A stretch of DNA of 64,000 bases. It comes from an uncultured Prevotella sp. (lineage in GTDB: Bacteria > Bacteroidota > Bacteroidia > Bacteroidales > Bacteroidaceae). Within the stretch, counting starts at the first letter, position 1. Every line of letters starts with the position of its first letter. Of the stretch, positions 8,423-16,857 are shown piece by piece. Location: the NCBI GenBank assembly GCA_944319815.1, contig CALUEX010000003.1, positions 1-64,000 of the forward strand, in the 5' to 3' direction. Under the pieces are notes generated by a model. That model worked only from the letters and a program-made list of their open reading frames with translations, did no database searches and was not told where the DNA came from. Both the position numbers and the translations under genes were made by a program.

Positions 8423-8452
8423 ACCCACCCCAACCCTCCCGAAGGGAGGGAG
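8423..8452. repeat. CCCTCCC hairpin phrase inside the exbB-exbD operon
   Basis: Starts ACCCACCCCAACCCTCCC; the stem is CCCTCCC (8434-8440) with GGGAGGG (8444-8450). It lies in the 89-base gap between exbD and the upstream membrane-protein gene, where it could slow transcription or set an mRNA end. A single arm only, unlike the inverted pairs at 261-444 and 55276-55377. Confidence 0.65.
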
Positions 8453-8502
8453 TTTAAATACTTTCAGATATATATTGGTTAATCCAAGATACGTGTCCTG
8501 CC

Positions 8503-9018
8503 TTATTTCAGCTTCCTGTTATACCCCGACACACCGAAGGCCACGCCGCAAACGGCGACAACCAGCAGCACAATCGAGGTGTTGATGAACATATCGGTTG
8601 CCTTCAGCCAGAACGTATCGGTATATTCAACCCCGTTGACGAGCACCGGCTCGGCAGAACCCGTGACGAACGTAACGAGCAAACAGGCGACGAGCAGGCC
8701 TGCCGTGCCCCAGGTGATTTTGGCGGCCGGCACGTTATTGACCACCGCCCCGGCCCTGTCGCGCTTCCTGAAGCTGAAGACGGCGGAAGCAACGGCCAAC
8801 GCAACCGCAGCCACCACAAGCACATAGATGAACACGAGCACGGCGTCGGTGAGCACCGGGGCGTTGAACTGTGGGTTTTCGTCATACGGCCTGTCGTAAC
8901 CTACGAGGAAAAACGCGCCGAAGACGACCACCACCAATGCCACCAAAACGTAGAGCACGCGCGTTGACAGCTGCTCGGCGTCCAACCGGCCCGCACCGTG
9001 TAAAAGGGAACGCATCAT
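8503..9018 (-). CDS. Four-helix membrane protein of the exbB/exbD operon
   Basis: 171 residues with four clear hydrophobic segments (about 22-42, 58-82, 105-125, 145-165), ending in a short basic tail. The start overlaps the exbB stop as ATGA, so it is co-translated with exbB. I do not recognise a named family; similarly placed small membrane proteins are known between exbB and exbD in Bacteroidetes. It may be an accessory part of the TonB-energising complex; this is context only. Confidence 0.72.
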   Translation of the reverse strand: MMRSLLHGAGRLDAEQLSTRVLYVLVALVVVVFGAFFLVGYDRPYDENPQFNAPVLTDAVLVFIYVLVVAAVALAVASAVFSFRKRDRAGAVVNNVPAAKITWGTAGLLVACLLVTFVTGSAEPVLVNGVEYTDTFWLKATDMFINTSIVLLVVAVCGVAFGVSGYNRKLK

Positions 9019-9920
9019 CTTGTCAACTTATATTTCATTATTATGTCGAGCAAGGTTATGGCCGATTCCTCCATCTGGCTGGTAAGATGCTCGATTTTGG
9101 ACAGTATGTAGTTGTAGAACACTTGCAGGATTAGGGCTGCTATGAGGCCGAAGATGGTGGTTATCAAGGCCACTTTCATGCCCGACGCAACAATCGTAGG
9201 ACTGATGTCGCCGGCCTGTTGTATTTGCTCGAAGGCCATCACCATACCGATAACCGTGCCGAGGAAACCCAGCGACGGGGCCATGGCGATGAACAGGGTT
9301 ATCCACGAACAGCCCTTCTCAAGGTTGGCAGCCTGCACCGTGCCGTAAGACGTTATGCTGCGCTCTATGTCCTCCATCGACTCGTCCATTCGCATCAGGC
9401 CCTGGTAACAGATTGAGGCCACGGGGCCGCGGGTGTCGCGGCAGGTGGCCTTGGCACCCTCTATGTCGCCCTGCATCACCTGCGCCTCAAGGTCGGCCAT
9501 CAGTTTCTTGGCGTTGATTTCGGACAAAGTAAGGTAGATGACGCGCTCTATGCAGAACGCCAGGCCCAACACTAAGGCAAGGGCAACGAACGACATGAAG
9601 CCGGCACTGCCCTCGATGTACTTCGTCTTCAGCATCTTGTGGAAGCCCACGCTCTCAACGGGAGCGGCCACGGTGTCGGTCTCGGCGGCCAGGTCGAGAG
9701 CCAGCGAGTCGTCCATCAGCGCAGCTGCAGCCGAGTCAACGGCATCGGCCTGTACACCAGCCACAGCCCCACCGCCACCAGCCGGGGCAGCAGCCGCGCC
9801 GGCTGACGGGACTTCGGCCACAGGCACACCGGCAGACTTGCCGCCTTGGGCCATCGCGATGCCATTATGAGTAAAAGCAAGGAGAATGATTATTGCAATC
9901 TTTGCAATGATGTTGTCCAT
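9015..9920 (-). CDS. exbB: MotA/TolQ/ExbB proton channel family protein
   Basis: 301 residues. An N-terminal hydrophobic leader (about 4-24), an unusually Ala/Gly/Pro-rich periplasmic stretch (about 25-90), one helix near 105-125 (AGFMSFVALALVLGLAFCIE), and the two-helix ExbB core in the last 130 residues (LFIAMAPSLGFLGTVIGMV, VALITTIFGLIAALILQVF). The GFLGTVIGM segment is the family signature. First gene of the operon; forms the inner-membrane motor with the two ExbD proteins. Confidence 0.92.
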   Translation of the reverse strand: MDNIIAKIAIIILLAFTHNGIAMAQGGKSAGVPVAEVPSAGAAAAPAGGGGAVAGVQADAVDSAAAALMDDSLALDLAAETDTVAAPVESVGFHKMLKTKYIEGSAGFMSFVALALVLGLAFCIERVIYLTLSEINAKKLMADLEAQVMQGDIEGAKATCRDTRGPVASICYQGLMRMDESMEDIERSITSYGTVQAANLEKGCSWITLFIAMAPSLGFLGTVIGMVMAFEQIQQAGDISPTIVASGMKVALITTIFGLIAALILQVFYNYILSKIEHLTSQMEESAITLLDIIMKYKLTR

Positions 9921-10055
9921 ATCCTAAAGGATTAAGGTGTATTCTGAAAATAACGTCAACTACGGCCTTTCGGCCCGGAGGGCATCCGTCGCCGGCACTA
10001 AAACACAAACATAGCCACGACCAGGCCCGTCAAACCCGCCACTGAAAGGCGTCTG

Positions 10056-10143
10056 CGGAAAGAGGGGGATTCGAACCCCCGTGGCACTTTTGGCGCCTAC
10101 ACGCTTTCCAGGCGTGCCTCTTAAGCCACTCGAGCATCTTTCC
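10056..10143 (-). tRNA. tRNA-Ser (GGA)
   Basis: Read on the - strand it has a 7-pair acceptor stem (GGAAAGA with TCTTTCC), a D-arm, an anticodon stem CACGC/GCGTG around a loop with anticodon GGA, a long variable arm as in class II tRNAs, and a T-arm with GGTTCGAATCC. The discriminator base is G at 10056. CCA is not encoded. Reads UCC and UCU codons. Confidence 0.96.
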
Positions 10144-10564
10144 CTGTCGCCGAACGAAGCGGCGGCTTACGGCTTGCAAAATTATCTTTTTTCCACCGAT
10201 TTCAAGCATAAAATCACATCTTTTTTAATTTAAAGCCCGTTTTTTTCGTATTTTCACACCATGCCGAAAGCCGCCTTCGCCGCAACGTTCCAAGTCGGCA
10301 AGCGTAACGTCTTGACATTCAACACGTTGCAAAAGGGCATCTTTTGCGGGCTAAAAGATGCCCTTTCACAACGCGATTTGCCGCCTTTTGCAACGCGATA
10401 TGCCGCAAACGGCAACAGCGGCGGTCGGCGCGGCGGCGTCAACCGATTTTCAACGGTGCATAAAATAAAATGCCGCCACGCCGCGTTATCATATAAAACA
10501 AGATTTGAACAGGCCCGCAAAATGCGCCAAGACGGGCTTCACCCCAACCTTACGAAGGCCTATC
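10144..10564. other. Intergenic region with a repeated hairpin
   Basis: About 420 bases between tRNA-Ser and the acyltransferase gene. A sequence at about 10305-10385 is shared with 19103-19185: AACGTCTTGACA, then a 14-base-stem hairpin at 10332-10366 (AAAGGGCATCTTTT with AAAAGATGCCCTTT), then CAACGCGATTTG. GCCGC/GCGGC repeats follow to about 10440. No gene is supported. Confidence 0.65.
10332..10366. repeat. AAAGGGCATCTTTT hairpin element
   Basis: Perfect 14-base stem (10332-10345 with 10353-10366) and 7-base loop. The stem is identical to that at 19129-19163 and the flanks are also alike, so the two are copies of one longer element rather than chance palindromes. Confidence 0.75.
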
Positions 10565-11629
10565 ATGATAAGAACATTACAGTCACTTCGCCTCATCTTC
10601 ATACTGCTGGTGTTATTCTCGCACCTTTCATGGGGCGACGTGCCACCGCTCCGTTTCGGCGGAGAATGCGGCGTGTCGTTCTTCTTCATGCTTAGCGGCT
10701 TCGTCTTGTCTATTGGATACGGGGCAAAAATCGAGGAAGGACGTTTCTCCCTGAAAACGTTTTACTTGAAACAGCTGGCCAAGTGCTACCCACTACACCT
10801 GCTGACGCTGCTCGCCTTCGCGTTGCTCGACCTGCACAACGGCTACGGCGTACAGGCAGGCAAACTGCTGGCCAACGCGCTCTTGCTGCAAAGCTGGATA
10901 CCCGACAACGGGTATAACTTCTCGTTCAACGGCGTTGCGTGGTTCTTGTCGGACATCATGTTCTTCTATCTCCTGTTCCCGTGGCTCTATTCCGCCATCC
11001 GCAAGATGCCCGGCAGGGCCTTGGCCTCAACGTCAGCGGCGGTCGCGCTCCTTTACGTCTGGCTCGTCGTGGCCGTACCGCAAGGCTTAGTCAACACCGT
11101 GGTGTATGTATTCCCGCCCGTAAGGGTGGTTGACTTCGCCATCGGGATACTGCTTTACAGGCTGTATGCCTCGCGCCACACGTCCGAATTAAGGCTTTGG
11201 ATAAGCCACGGGCAACACCGCTACAGGTACGCGTTGGCGGAGATGCTGCCCGTAGGGTTAATGGTTGCGGTGTATCTTTTATATGGAGAACTGCCCAAAC
11301 GGCTACACGCCACGCTGCTGTTCATGCCCATACTGCCGGCCGTGATATACGCCTTTGCCGTGCTCGACGCTTCAGGCGGACGGCTGACGCGGCTGCTACA
11401 AAACAGCTGGCTCACACGGGGAGGCGGCTTGAGTCTTGAGGTTTACATGACGCACATACTCGTGATAAGGGGCGTAACGGGTGTGCTTGTGGGCGCTGGC
11501 ATCGACCTTGGCTATGCGGCAACGGCCTTGGCGTGCGTCGCCATGACGCTCGTGACGGCCTTGGCTACTAAAAAATATTTTGTGGATAAATTATACTTGG
11601 CACTGAAAAAACACGTTATAAAACCATGA
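10565..11629 (+). CDS. Acyltransferase 3 family membrane protein (OafA-like)
   Basis: 354 residues. A multi-helix inner-membrane protein starting LQSLRLIFILLVLFSHLSW, with the FFFMLSGFVLSIGYG motif near 40-55 and about ten hydrophobic segments, as in the family that O-acylates surface sugars. Start chosen at the ATG giving the canonical LRLI beginning; an in-frame ATG 60 bases upstream adds only a polar stretch. Its stop overlaps the fdtA start as ATGA, which ties it to the deoxy-aminosugar genes. Donor and acceptor are unknown. Confidence 0.85.
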   Translation: MIRTLQSLRLIFILLVLFSHLSWGDVPPLRFGGECGVSFFFMLSGFVLSIGYGAKIEEGRFSLKTFYLKQLAKCYPLHLLTLLAFALLDLHNGYGVQAGKLLANALLLQSWIPDNGYNFSFNGVAWFLSDIMFFYLLFPWLYSAIRKMPGRALASTSAAVALLYVWLVVAVPQGLVNTVVYVFPPVRVVDFAIGILLYRLYASRHTSELRLWISHGQHRYRYALAEMLPVGLMVAVYLLYGELPKRLHATLLFMPILPAVIYAFAVLDASGGRLTRLLQNSWLTRGGGLSLEVYMTHILVIRGVTGVLVGAGIDLGYAATALACVAMTLVTALATKKYFVDKLYLALKKHVIKP

Positions 11630-12042
11630 ACAGAATAATCGACCTGCCGAAAATAATCGACCCGCGCGGCAACCTGACCGTGGCCGAAGGCTTGCGCAAC
11701 GTGCCGTTCAACGTAAAGCGCGTCTATTGGGTCTACGACGTGCCCGGAGGCGAGAGCCGAGGAGGCCACTCGCACAAGGAGTGCAAGGAGTTCATCATAG
11801 CCGTAAGCGGCAGCTTCCACGTGACGCTTGACGACGGGACAAGCAAGAAGACTTACCTGCTTAACCACCCGTACCAGGGGCTTTTCGTTGACACGAACAC
11901 CTGGCGCACACTTGACGACTTCTCGTCGGGGGCGGTATGCCTCGTCCTCGCATCGGAGTTTTACGAGGAAAGAGACTACATCCGCGAGTATGGCGAGTTT
12001 TTAGAGTACGTAGACAACCTGCGCAAAGGTCAAGGCCTGTAA
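11626..12042 (+). CDS. fdtA: dTDP-4-oxo-6-deoxy-glucose 3,4-ketoisomerase (FdtA/WxcM-like)
   Basis: 138 residues, a single cupin domain. It moves the keto group from C4 to C3 of dTDP-4-oxo-6-deoxyglucose, opening the route to 3-amino-3,6-dideoxy sugars. Family features: IIDPRGNLTVAEG at the N-terminus, RVYWVYDVPGGESRGGHSH with the catalytic histidine pair, and a conserved ASEFYEERDYIREY end. Its 3' end overlaps the convergent gene on the - strand by 13 bases. The aminotransferase that should use its product is at 14998. Confidence 0.9.
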   Translation: MNRIIDLPKIIDPRGNLTVAEGLRNVPFNVKRVYWVYDVPGGESRGGHSHKECKEFIIAVSGSFHVTLDDGTSKKTYLLNHPYQGLFVDTNTWRTLDDFSSGAVCLVLASEFYEERDYIREYGEFLEYVDNLRKGQGL

Positions 12043-13799
12043 CCCTGCATGAAGCTGTCGTAATCTATCCCGCCCATGATTAAGCGCTTGCGAGAGGCGT
12101 CGAAGTCGGGGCTTAAGATGTTTTTCCGGCTGTCATAATATTGTGTCTCCACCCCGGCAAGATACAATATCACTTGGTCTATGGCGTCCGTCATGAACGG
12201 TCTTGCCTTCGCCGCGAGCATTTGGGCATATATGTCACCATGGGCTTCGCGGTATTTTGGGGTGACATATATCCAGAAAGGTATGTCAAACTGCTGGTAG
12301 ACCTCGTTCTGCGTGGTTACGTTCAGGGTGCGGCCGTATGTAGAGCTGCCCATGAAAGCCATCTCGCCGTGGTCGGGCATATATATTACGATTGCGTCCT
12401 CGTCCTCAAACCTCTTTATGATTTCGGCCACGATGTAGTCGTTATATAGCACGGCATTGTCATACGCAGCCAGGTTTTTCATCCCGTCGGCATCAAGGTC
12501 TAGACGGTTGTAGTCGGCTTTCTTGAATACGTCGAACTGCCTTGGATAGCGCGCATCATACGCCGTATGGCAGCCAAGGAGATGGAATATCACAAAGTTG
12601 CGGCCCGTGGCGTAGGCCTTCAGCGAGTCATAGTCGGCCAGTAGGCCCTCGTCGTATTCATGGGGGCGCGTGTTGCGGTGCGAGAACTGTGCCCGGCTAA
12701 GTTTATCAGTGTTAAGGAACAGCCCCCCGCAGAAGTCGAAGATGTCGGCATTGGGCTTTTTCACGAACTGGTTTGTTATGAAAGTAACGTTATACCCTGC
12801 GTTCTTCATCAGTTCGGTGAACAACGGGTATTCGTACCACGAGCCGTCCATGCCATACGAATAGGTCGAGAACGCCGTCTTGAACACCTCCGACGTTTGG
12901 TTATGGGGCGACACAACGTCGGCAAACGGAACAAGCAGCCCCGTTGCGGCGAGCGAGTCCTGCCTCGGAGTCGTAGGCTTCGGATAGCCGTAAAGATGCA
13001 AGTGGTGGCGCGTCGTGGCCTCGCCTATTATGAGGACGATATTGCTCGAGCGGAAGCTGCACCCCTGCGGAGCGGTCTTGCCGACACGTCCTTCAATGTC
13101 GCGCACCTCCCTGTCGGCCACATACAGGCAGTTGGCGGCATGAGCCAGGCGATAGACGGCTATGTAAAAACCTGCACAATGAGGCTTGTCTACATTGTAT
13201 TGCAGCTCAAGGGAGTCGTCAGCGGCTATGGCGTTATAGTAACAATAGGCCTTGTCAGTAGCCCATGCCCCAATGCCGTAAGCCATGACGGCGACGCTGG
13301 CAAGCCCAAAGCACCAGTCGTACCCTTTCTCCAAGAACGGCAACCGCACCTCGCGCACGGCAAAAAGAACGTTAAGGAACATTATTATAGGCACGGCAAT
13401 GAGGGGCGAGGCGAACGAACCGAGCGTGACGTATGTGGCCAACGCCTCCGTGGCTTCACGCGGATTGGTCTGCACGCAGACCTGCAACAGGTTGAAACTG
13501 ATTGGCGAACCGAACTTTAAGTAACAAAACATATCGACCAATGCGAGTAGGTATGACAGGGCATAAACACATCCCCTGCCCCACGCCATGAACCTTGCCG
13601 GAAGCCAATACAGCAACAGGCAGACGGCGTAAAGGTCGATGAACAGTTCAAACACGGCTATGTGCTTGCCGTAACCGTTGATTGTCATTATGCAGGAAAG
13701 GCCAAGGAGGTACATGAAAAAGAAGAAAGTGAAGTTGTGCTTCACGGGCAGCCACACGGCAGTCAGCCATTTGCGGGCCTTGCGTTTCAGTGCGTCCAT
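12030..13799 (-). CDS. Phosphoethanolamine-transferase-like membrane sulfatase-fold protein (EptA type)
   Basis: 589 residues. Five hydrophobic segments in the first 180 residues, then a periplasmic alkaline-phosphatase-fold domain. The nucleophile is T262 or T263 in IGEATTRHHLHLYGY (the family motif GEx-T/S-R), and the metal-binding D476-H477 lies in MPDHGE. Such enzymes move phosphoethanolamine from phosphatidylethanolamine to lipid A or glycans, lowering negative charge and often giving resistance to cationic peptides. Start at 13799 is chosen because the upstream in-frame ATG lies before the promoter-derived leader ends. The actual acceptor cannot be told. Confidence 0.85.
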   Translation of the reverse strand: MDALKRKARKWLTAVWLPVKHNFTFFFFMYLLGLSCIMTINGYGKHIAVFELFIDLYAVCLLLYWLPARFMAWGRGCVYALSYLLALVDMFCYLKFGSPISFNLLQVCVQTNPREATEALATYVTLGSFASPLIAVPIIMFLNVLFAVREVRLPFLEKGYDWCFGLASVAVMAYGIGAWATDKAYCYYNAIAADDSLELQYNVDKPHCAGFYIAVYRLAHAANCLYVADREVRDIEGRVGKTAPQGCSFRSSNIVLIIGEATTRHHLHLYGYPKPTTPRQDSLAATGLLVPFADVVSPHNQTSEVFKTAFSTYSYGMDGSWYEYPLFTELMKNAGYNVTFITNQFVKKPNADIFDFCGGLFLNTDKLSRAQFSHRNTRPHEYDEGLLADYDSLKAYATGRNFVIFHLLGCHTAYDARYPRQFDVFKKADYNRLDLDADGMKNLAAYDNAVLYNDYIVAEIIKRFEDEDAIVIYMPDHGEMAFMGSSTYGRTLNVTTQNEVYQQFDIPFWIYVTPKYREAHGDIYAQMLAAKARPFMTDAIDQVILYLAGVETQYYDSRKNILSPDFDASRKRLIMGGIDYDSFMQGYRP

Positions 13800-13859
13800 A
13801 CGTTGTATGCTGGTTAGTTGTTGATTACTTAAATAACTGATATGCCACGTTTCAGGATG

Positions 13860-13891
13860 CAAAGTTTGTCAAAGTTTCTGATTTATGCAAA
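13860..13891 (-). promoter_or_regulatory. Promoter of the EptA-like gene
   Basis: On the - strand TTTG (13891-13888), a 20-base spacer, AAACTTTG (13867-13860). The -7 box has A for the usual first T. A divergent -7-like TAATTTTG lies at 13943-13950 for the + strand gene. Confidence 0.6.
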
Positions 13892-13991
13892 CAAATGATG
13901 ATATTTTACCGTGCCGGCACGTGCCGTATGCAGGAAAATCCTTAATTTTGCGTGCTTGGAAACATACTTACCCACACGTCAAAACGCAAAT

Positions 13992-14936
13992 ATGTTCGAG
14001 ATAACAAGATACACGGCTGACAGGAAAGAGGAATGGGACGGGTTTGTAAAGACCTCGAAAAACGGCACGTTCCTGCTCGACCGCAACTACATGGACTACC
14101 ATTCAACCCGATTTGAAGACCACTCGCTGATGTTCTACCGCGACGGACGGTTGTACGCCATGCTACCGGCCAACGTCAAGGATGGCGTGCTTTATTCGCA
14201 CCAAGGGCTGACCTACGGCGGTCTCGTCATGCACGAGGATGCCTCGGCTGCCAACATTGCGACCCTGTTCGGCGAGCTCAATGCCTTGCTGAAGGATGAA
14301 GGCATAAGCAAAGTGGTATATAAACCGACACCTTGGATTTACCACCTGCTACCGTCGGAAGAGGACTTGTATGCCTTGTTCAAGGTCTGCAAGGCAAGAG
14401 TTTCGGCACGCGACATATCATCGACCATCATCTTCGACAACAGGATAAAATGGCACCGCGACCGCCGATATGGCGTAAACAAGGCACGGAACAACGGCGT
14501 AAGCGTTCGCAGGAGCGACGACTTGGCTGCATTCTGGCACGTACTTGACCTGAACCTCGGCAACAAGTACGGGGTAAAGCCCGTACACACGGTGGAGGAA
14601 ATGACGCTGTTGAAGTCGCGCTTCCCTGACAACATACTCCTGTATGTAGCCGAGAAAGACGGCGAGACGCTCGGAGGCACCGTGCTGTACGTCACCAACC
14701 AAGTTATCCACGCACAATACATATCGGCAAGTCCTGAGGGAAAGCGCCTCCGCGTGATAGATGCCATCTATGAAGTAATCCTCAACCATGACTTCGCCGA
14801 CTTCCGCCTATACTTCGACTTCGGCAAGTCTACCGAGGATTTAGGCACATACCTTAACGAGAACCTTATCTACCAAAAGGAGGGTTTCGGTGCACGTGGC
14901 GTATGTTACGACACGTATGAATGGGACATAAGTTAA
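13992..14936 (+). CDS. GNAT/FemAB-like acyltransferase of the sugar cluster
   Basis: 314 residues; a two-lobed GNAT-type fold of the FemAB/Acetyltransf_6 kind, with SHQGLTYGGLVM near 65-77 and KARNNGVSVRRS near 165, LYVAEKDGETLGGTVLYV near 220 and DFGKSTEDLG near 280. Such genes often sit beside WxcM-type isomerases and DegT aminotransferases in Bacteroidetes polysaccharide loci. It is a candidate for N-acylating the amino sugar made by FdtA and the aminotransferase, since no separate FdtC-type acetyltransferase is visible; that is inference. 61 bases separate it from the aminotransferase gene. Confidence 0.8.
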   Translation: MFEITRYTADRKEEWDGFVKTSKNGTFLLDRNYMDYHSTRFEDHSLMFYRDGRLYAMLPANVKDGVLYSHQGLTYGGLVMHEDASAANIATLFGELNALLKDEGISKVVYKPTPWIYHLLPSEEDLYALFKVCKARVSARDISSTIIFDNRIKWHRDRRYGVNKARNNGVSVRRSDDLAAFWHVLDLNLGNKYGVKPVHTVEEMTLLKSRFPDNILLYVAEKDGETLGGTVLYVTNQVIHAQYISASPEGKRLRVIDAIYEVILNHDFADFRLYFDFGKSTEDLGTYLNENLIYQKEGFGARGVCYDTYEWDIS

Positions 14937-14997
14937 CAACACACCAGCCTCGCCTATCAAAGAATGAGGAGCGGAGCGGGTTTTAAGACAAAAGCCA

Positions 14998-16098
14998 ATG
15001 ATTAACTATCTTGAATTACGCAAGGTCACTGCCATGCACCAAGCTGAAATCAACGATGCGGTGAGGCGTGTCGTCGAGGGCGGATGGTACCTGCAAGGAG
15101 AAGAAAACAGGCTGTTCGAGGCTGAATACGCCAGTTACATAGGCACAAGACATTGCGTAGGCTGCGGCAACGGGTTCGACTCGCTGTGGCTGATACTTCG
15201 CGCCTATATCGAGATGGGCGTGATGCGGAGCGGCGACGAGGTTATAGTGCCGGCCAACACCTACATCGCCAGCATCCTCGCAATTACCGAAAACGGTCTG
15301 CGGCCGGTGCTCGTCGAACCTCGGGCAGACACATTCCAGATAGACGACCGCCTCGTTGAACAAGCCGTTACGCCACGAACGAAGGCCTTGATGATAGTCC
15401 ACTTGTATGGCCGTTGCGCATATACCGACCGCATTGGCGACATCTGCAAGCGGCATGGACTTAAGCTGCTCGAGGACAACGCGCAAGCCCACGGATGTAC
15501 CTTCGGCACGAAACGCACCGGCAGCCTTGGCGACGCGGCCGGCCATAGCTTCTATCCGGGCAAGAACCTGGGCGCACTCGGAGACGCAGGAGCCGTCACC
15601 ACGGACGACGACGAGCTTGCGGCCACAGTGCGTGCGCTCGGCAATTACGGGTCAGCACGCAAGTACGTATTCGGCATGAGAGGGCGAAACAGCCGCCTTG
15701 ACGAGATACAAGCCGCCGTGCTTCGCGTCAAGCTGAAGTATCTCGATGAAGACAACGCTGCCAGGAAGCGCATCGCCATGCGGTACATAGGCTGCATATC
15801 AAATCCCCAGTTGCGGCTTCCAAATGAGGAATACTGCATGAACAGCGTGCACCACATATTCCCCGTAATGTGCGAAAGGCGTGATGCACTGCAACGATAC
15901 TTGGCCGACAGGGGCGTAGGGACAATGATACACTACCCCATACCGCCACACAAACAGCGTTGCTACGTCGAGTGGAACGGCTTTAACCTGCCCGTTACCG
16001 AACGGATACACCGTGAGGAACTGAGCATCCCGCTAAACCAGACCATGACGGATGACGACGTTGACACCGTAATCCGGCTGCTAAACGACTTTAAATAA
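14998..16098 (+). CDS. DegT/DnrJ/EryC1/StrS aminotransferase (FdtB-like)
   Basis: 366 residues. A PLP-dependent sugar aminotransferase; the lysine that binds PLP is K189 in SFYPGKNLG, with GCGNGFDSL near 57-65, PANTYIAS near 87-94 and EDNAQAHG near 160 in the expected order. Given fdtA nearby, it probably transaminates dTDP-3-oxo-6-deoxy-galactose to the 3-amino sugar (FdtB role). rfbB, which makes the pathway's starting keto sugar, is at 28859. Ends at a strong terminator 29 bases after the stop. Confidence 0.92.
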   Translation: MINYLELRKVTAMHQAEINDAVRRVVEGGWYLQGEENRLFEAEYASYIGTRHCVGCGNGFDSLWLILRAYIEMGVMRSGDEVIVPANTYIASILAITENGLRPVLVEPRADTFQIDDRLVEQAVTPRTKALMIVHLYGRCAYTDRIGDICKRHGLKLLEDNAQAHGCTFGTKRTGSLGDAAGHSFYPGKNLGALGDAGAVTTDDDELAATVRALGNYGSARKYVFGMRGRNSRLDEIQAAVLRVKLKYLDEDNAARKRIAMRYIGCISNPQLRLPNEEYCMNSVHHIFPVMCERRDALQRYLADRGVGTMIHYPIPPHKQRCYVEWNGFNLPVTERIHREELSIPLNQTMTDDDVDTVIRLLNDFK

Positions 16099-16126
16099 AG
16101 CCTAACAATAGTTTAACATAACGCAT

Positions 16127-16186
16127 TGCGCCCCGCCTTCAGCCCTTTCCGGTTAGGAAAGTAGCCCAAGGCGGGGCGCATTTTTT
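16127..16186 (+). terminator. Intrinsic terminator of the sugar-aminotransferase gene
   Basis: TGCGCCCCGCCTT (16127-16139) pairs with AAGGCGGGGCGCA (16168-16180), followed by TTTTTT. The loop itself holds a CTTTCC/GGAAAG hairpin, giving a two-tier structure. Confidence 0.9.
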
Positions 16187-16216
16187 ATTCTTCGCTCATC
16201 TTTCCTGCGCGCAACG

Positions 16217-16807
16217 TCAGTCAGTAAGCACCACCGTCACGCCACGGGCGGCCTGTGCCCCCATGACGAGGGCTTGCGCTATGTCGGCCGTCTTTGACGG
16301 GCCGGAGATGAAACAGCCGTACCCGTAGTCGGTGAAACGTATGCGGGCGTAGGCCTCGTGCATATTGTTGACTATGTTTTTCTTGCTCAACAGTATTACG
16401 AGGTATTCCGAAATGAAGCATACGGCGCGCTCCTTCATCGTCTGGGGTATCCATACGCAGCCGTTCTCGGCTACCCCAATTTCGCCCCTTACGATGCCCA
16501 CGTCGGTGCCGTTCAGCTCCTGCGCCTCGGCAACGGTGTCGGGATTAAGCGTCGCTATGGTAACTTCGGGCAGGTTGCTGGCAAACACCCGTGCGTCGGG
16601 ATACGCCTTCCTGATGGCCTCGTTCACGTCTTCTCCACTGCCCAACGCCACCACCTTGCTGCCAACGGCCTCGCTCATACTGATGAACTGGCCTACGGCG
16701 TCTGGGTATTCAACGCCCTTCAGCCCGTCAAGGTCGGGCATTTCATACTGCCTGTCGGCACTGATGCCGCGCCTGTATCTTGAAAGTATGTCGTCTCTTG
16801 TGCTCAT
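16217..16807 (-). CDS. lutC: Lactate utilisation protein C (LUD domain)
   Basis: 196 residues, a LUD-domain protein (GTDVGIVRGEIGVAENGCVW near 100-120; KKNIVNNMHEAYARI). Third part of the LutABC complex that oxidises L-lactate to pyruvate through iron-sulfur centres. Encoded 50 bases after lutB on the same strand. Confidence 0.9.
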   Translation of the reverse strand: MSTRDDILSRYRRGISADRQYEMPDLDGLKGVEYPDAVGQFISMSEAVGSKVVALGSGEDVNEAIRKAYPDARVFASNLPEVTIATLNPDTVAEAQELNGTDVGIVRGEIGVAENGCVWIPQTMKERAVCFISEYLVILLSKKNIVNNMHEAYARIRFTDYGYGCFISGPSKTADIAQALVMGAQAARGVTVVLTD

Positions 16808-16857
16808 CTTGTCTGTAATTTTTCCTCATTTTGTAGCATAGCGGAATGCCTTTAGGC

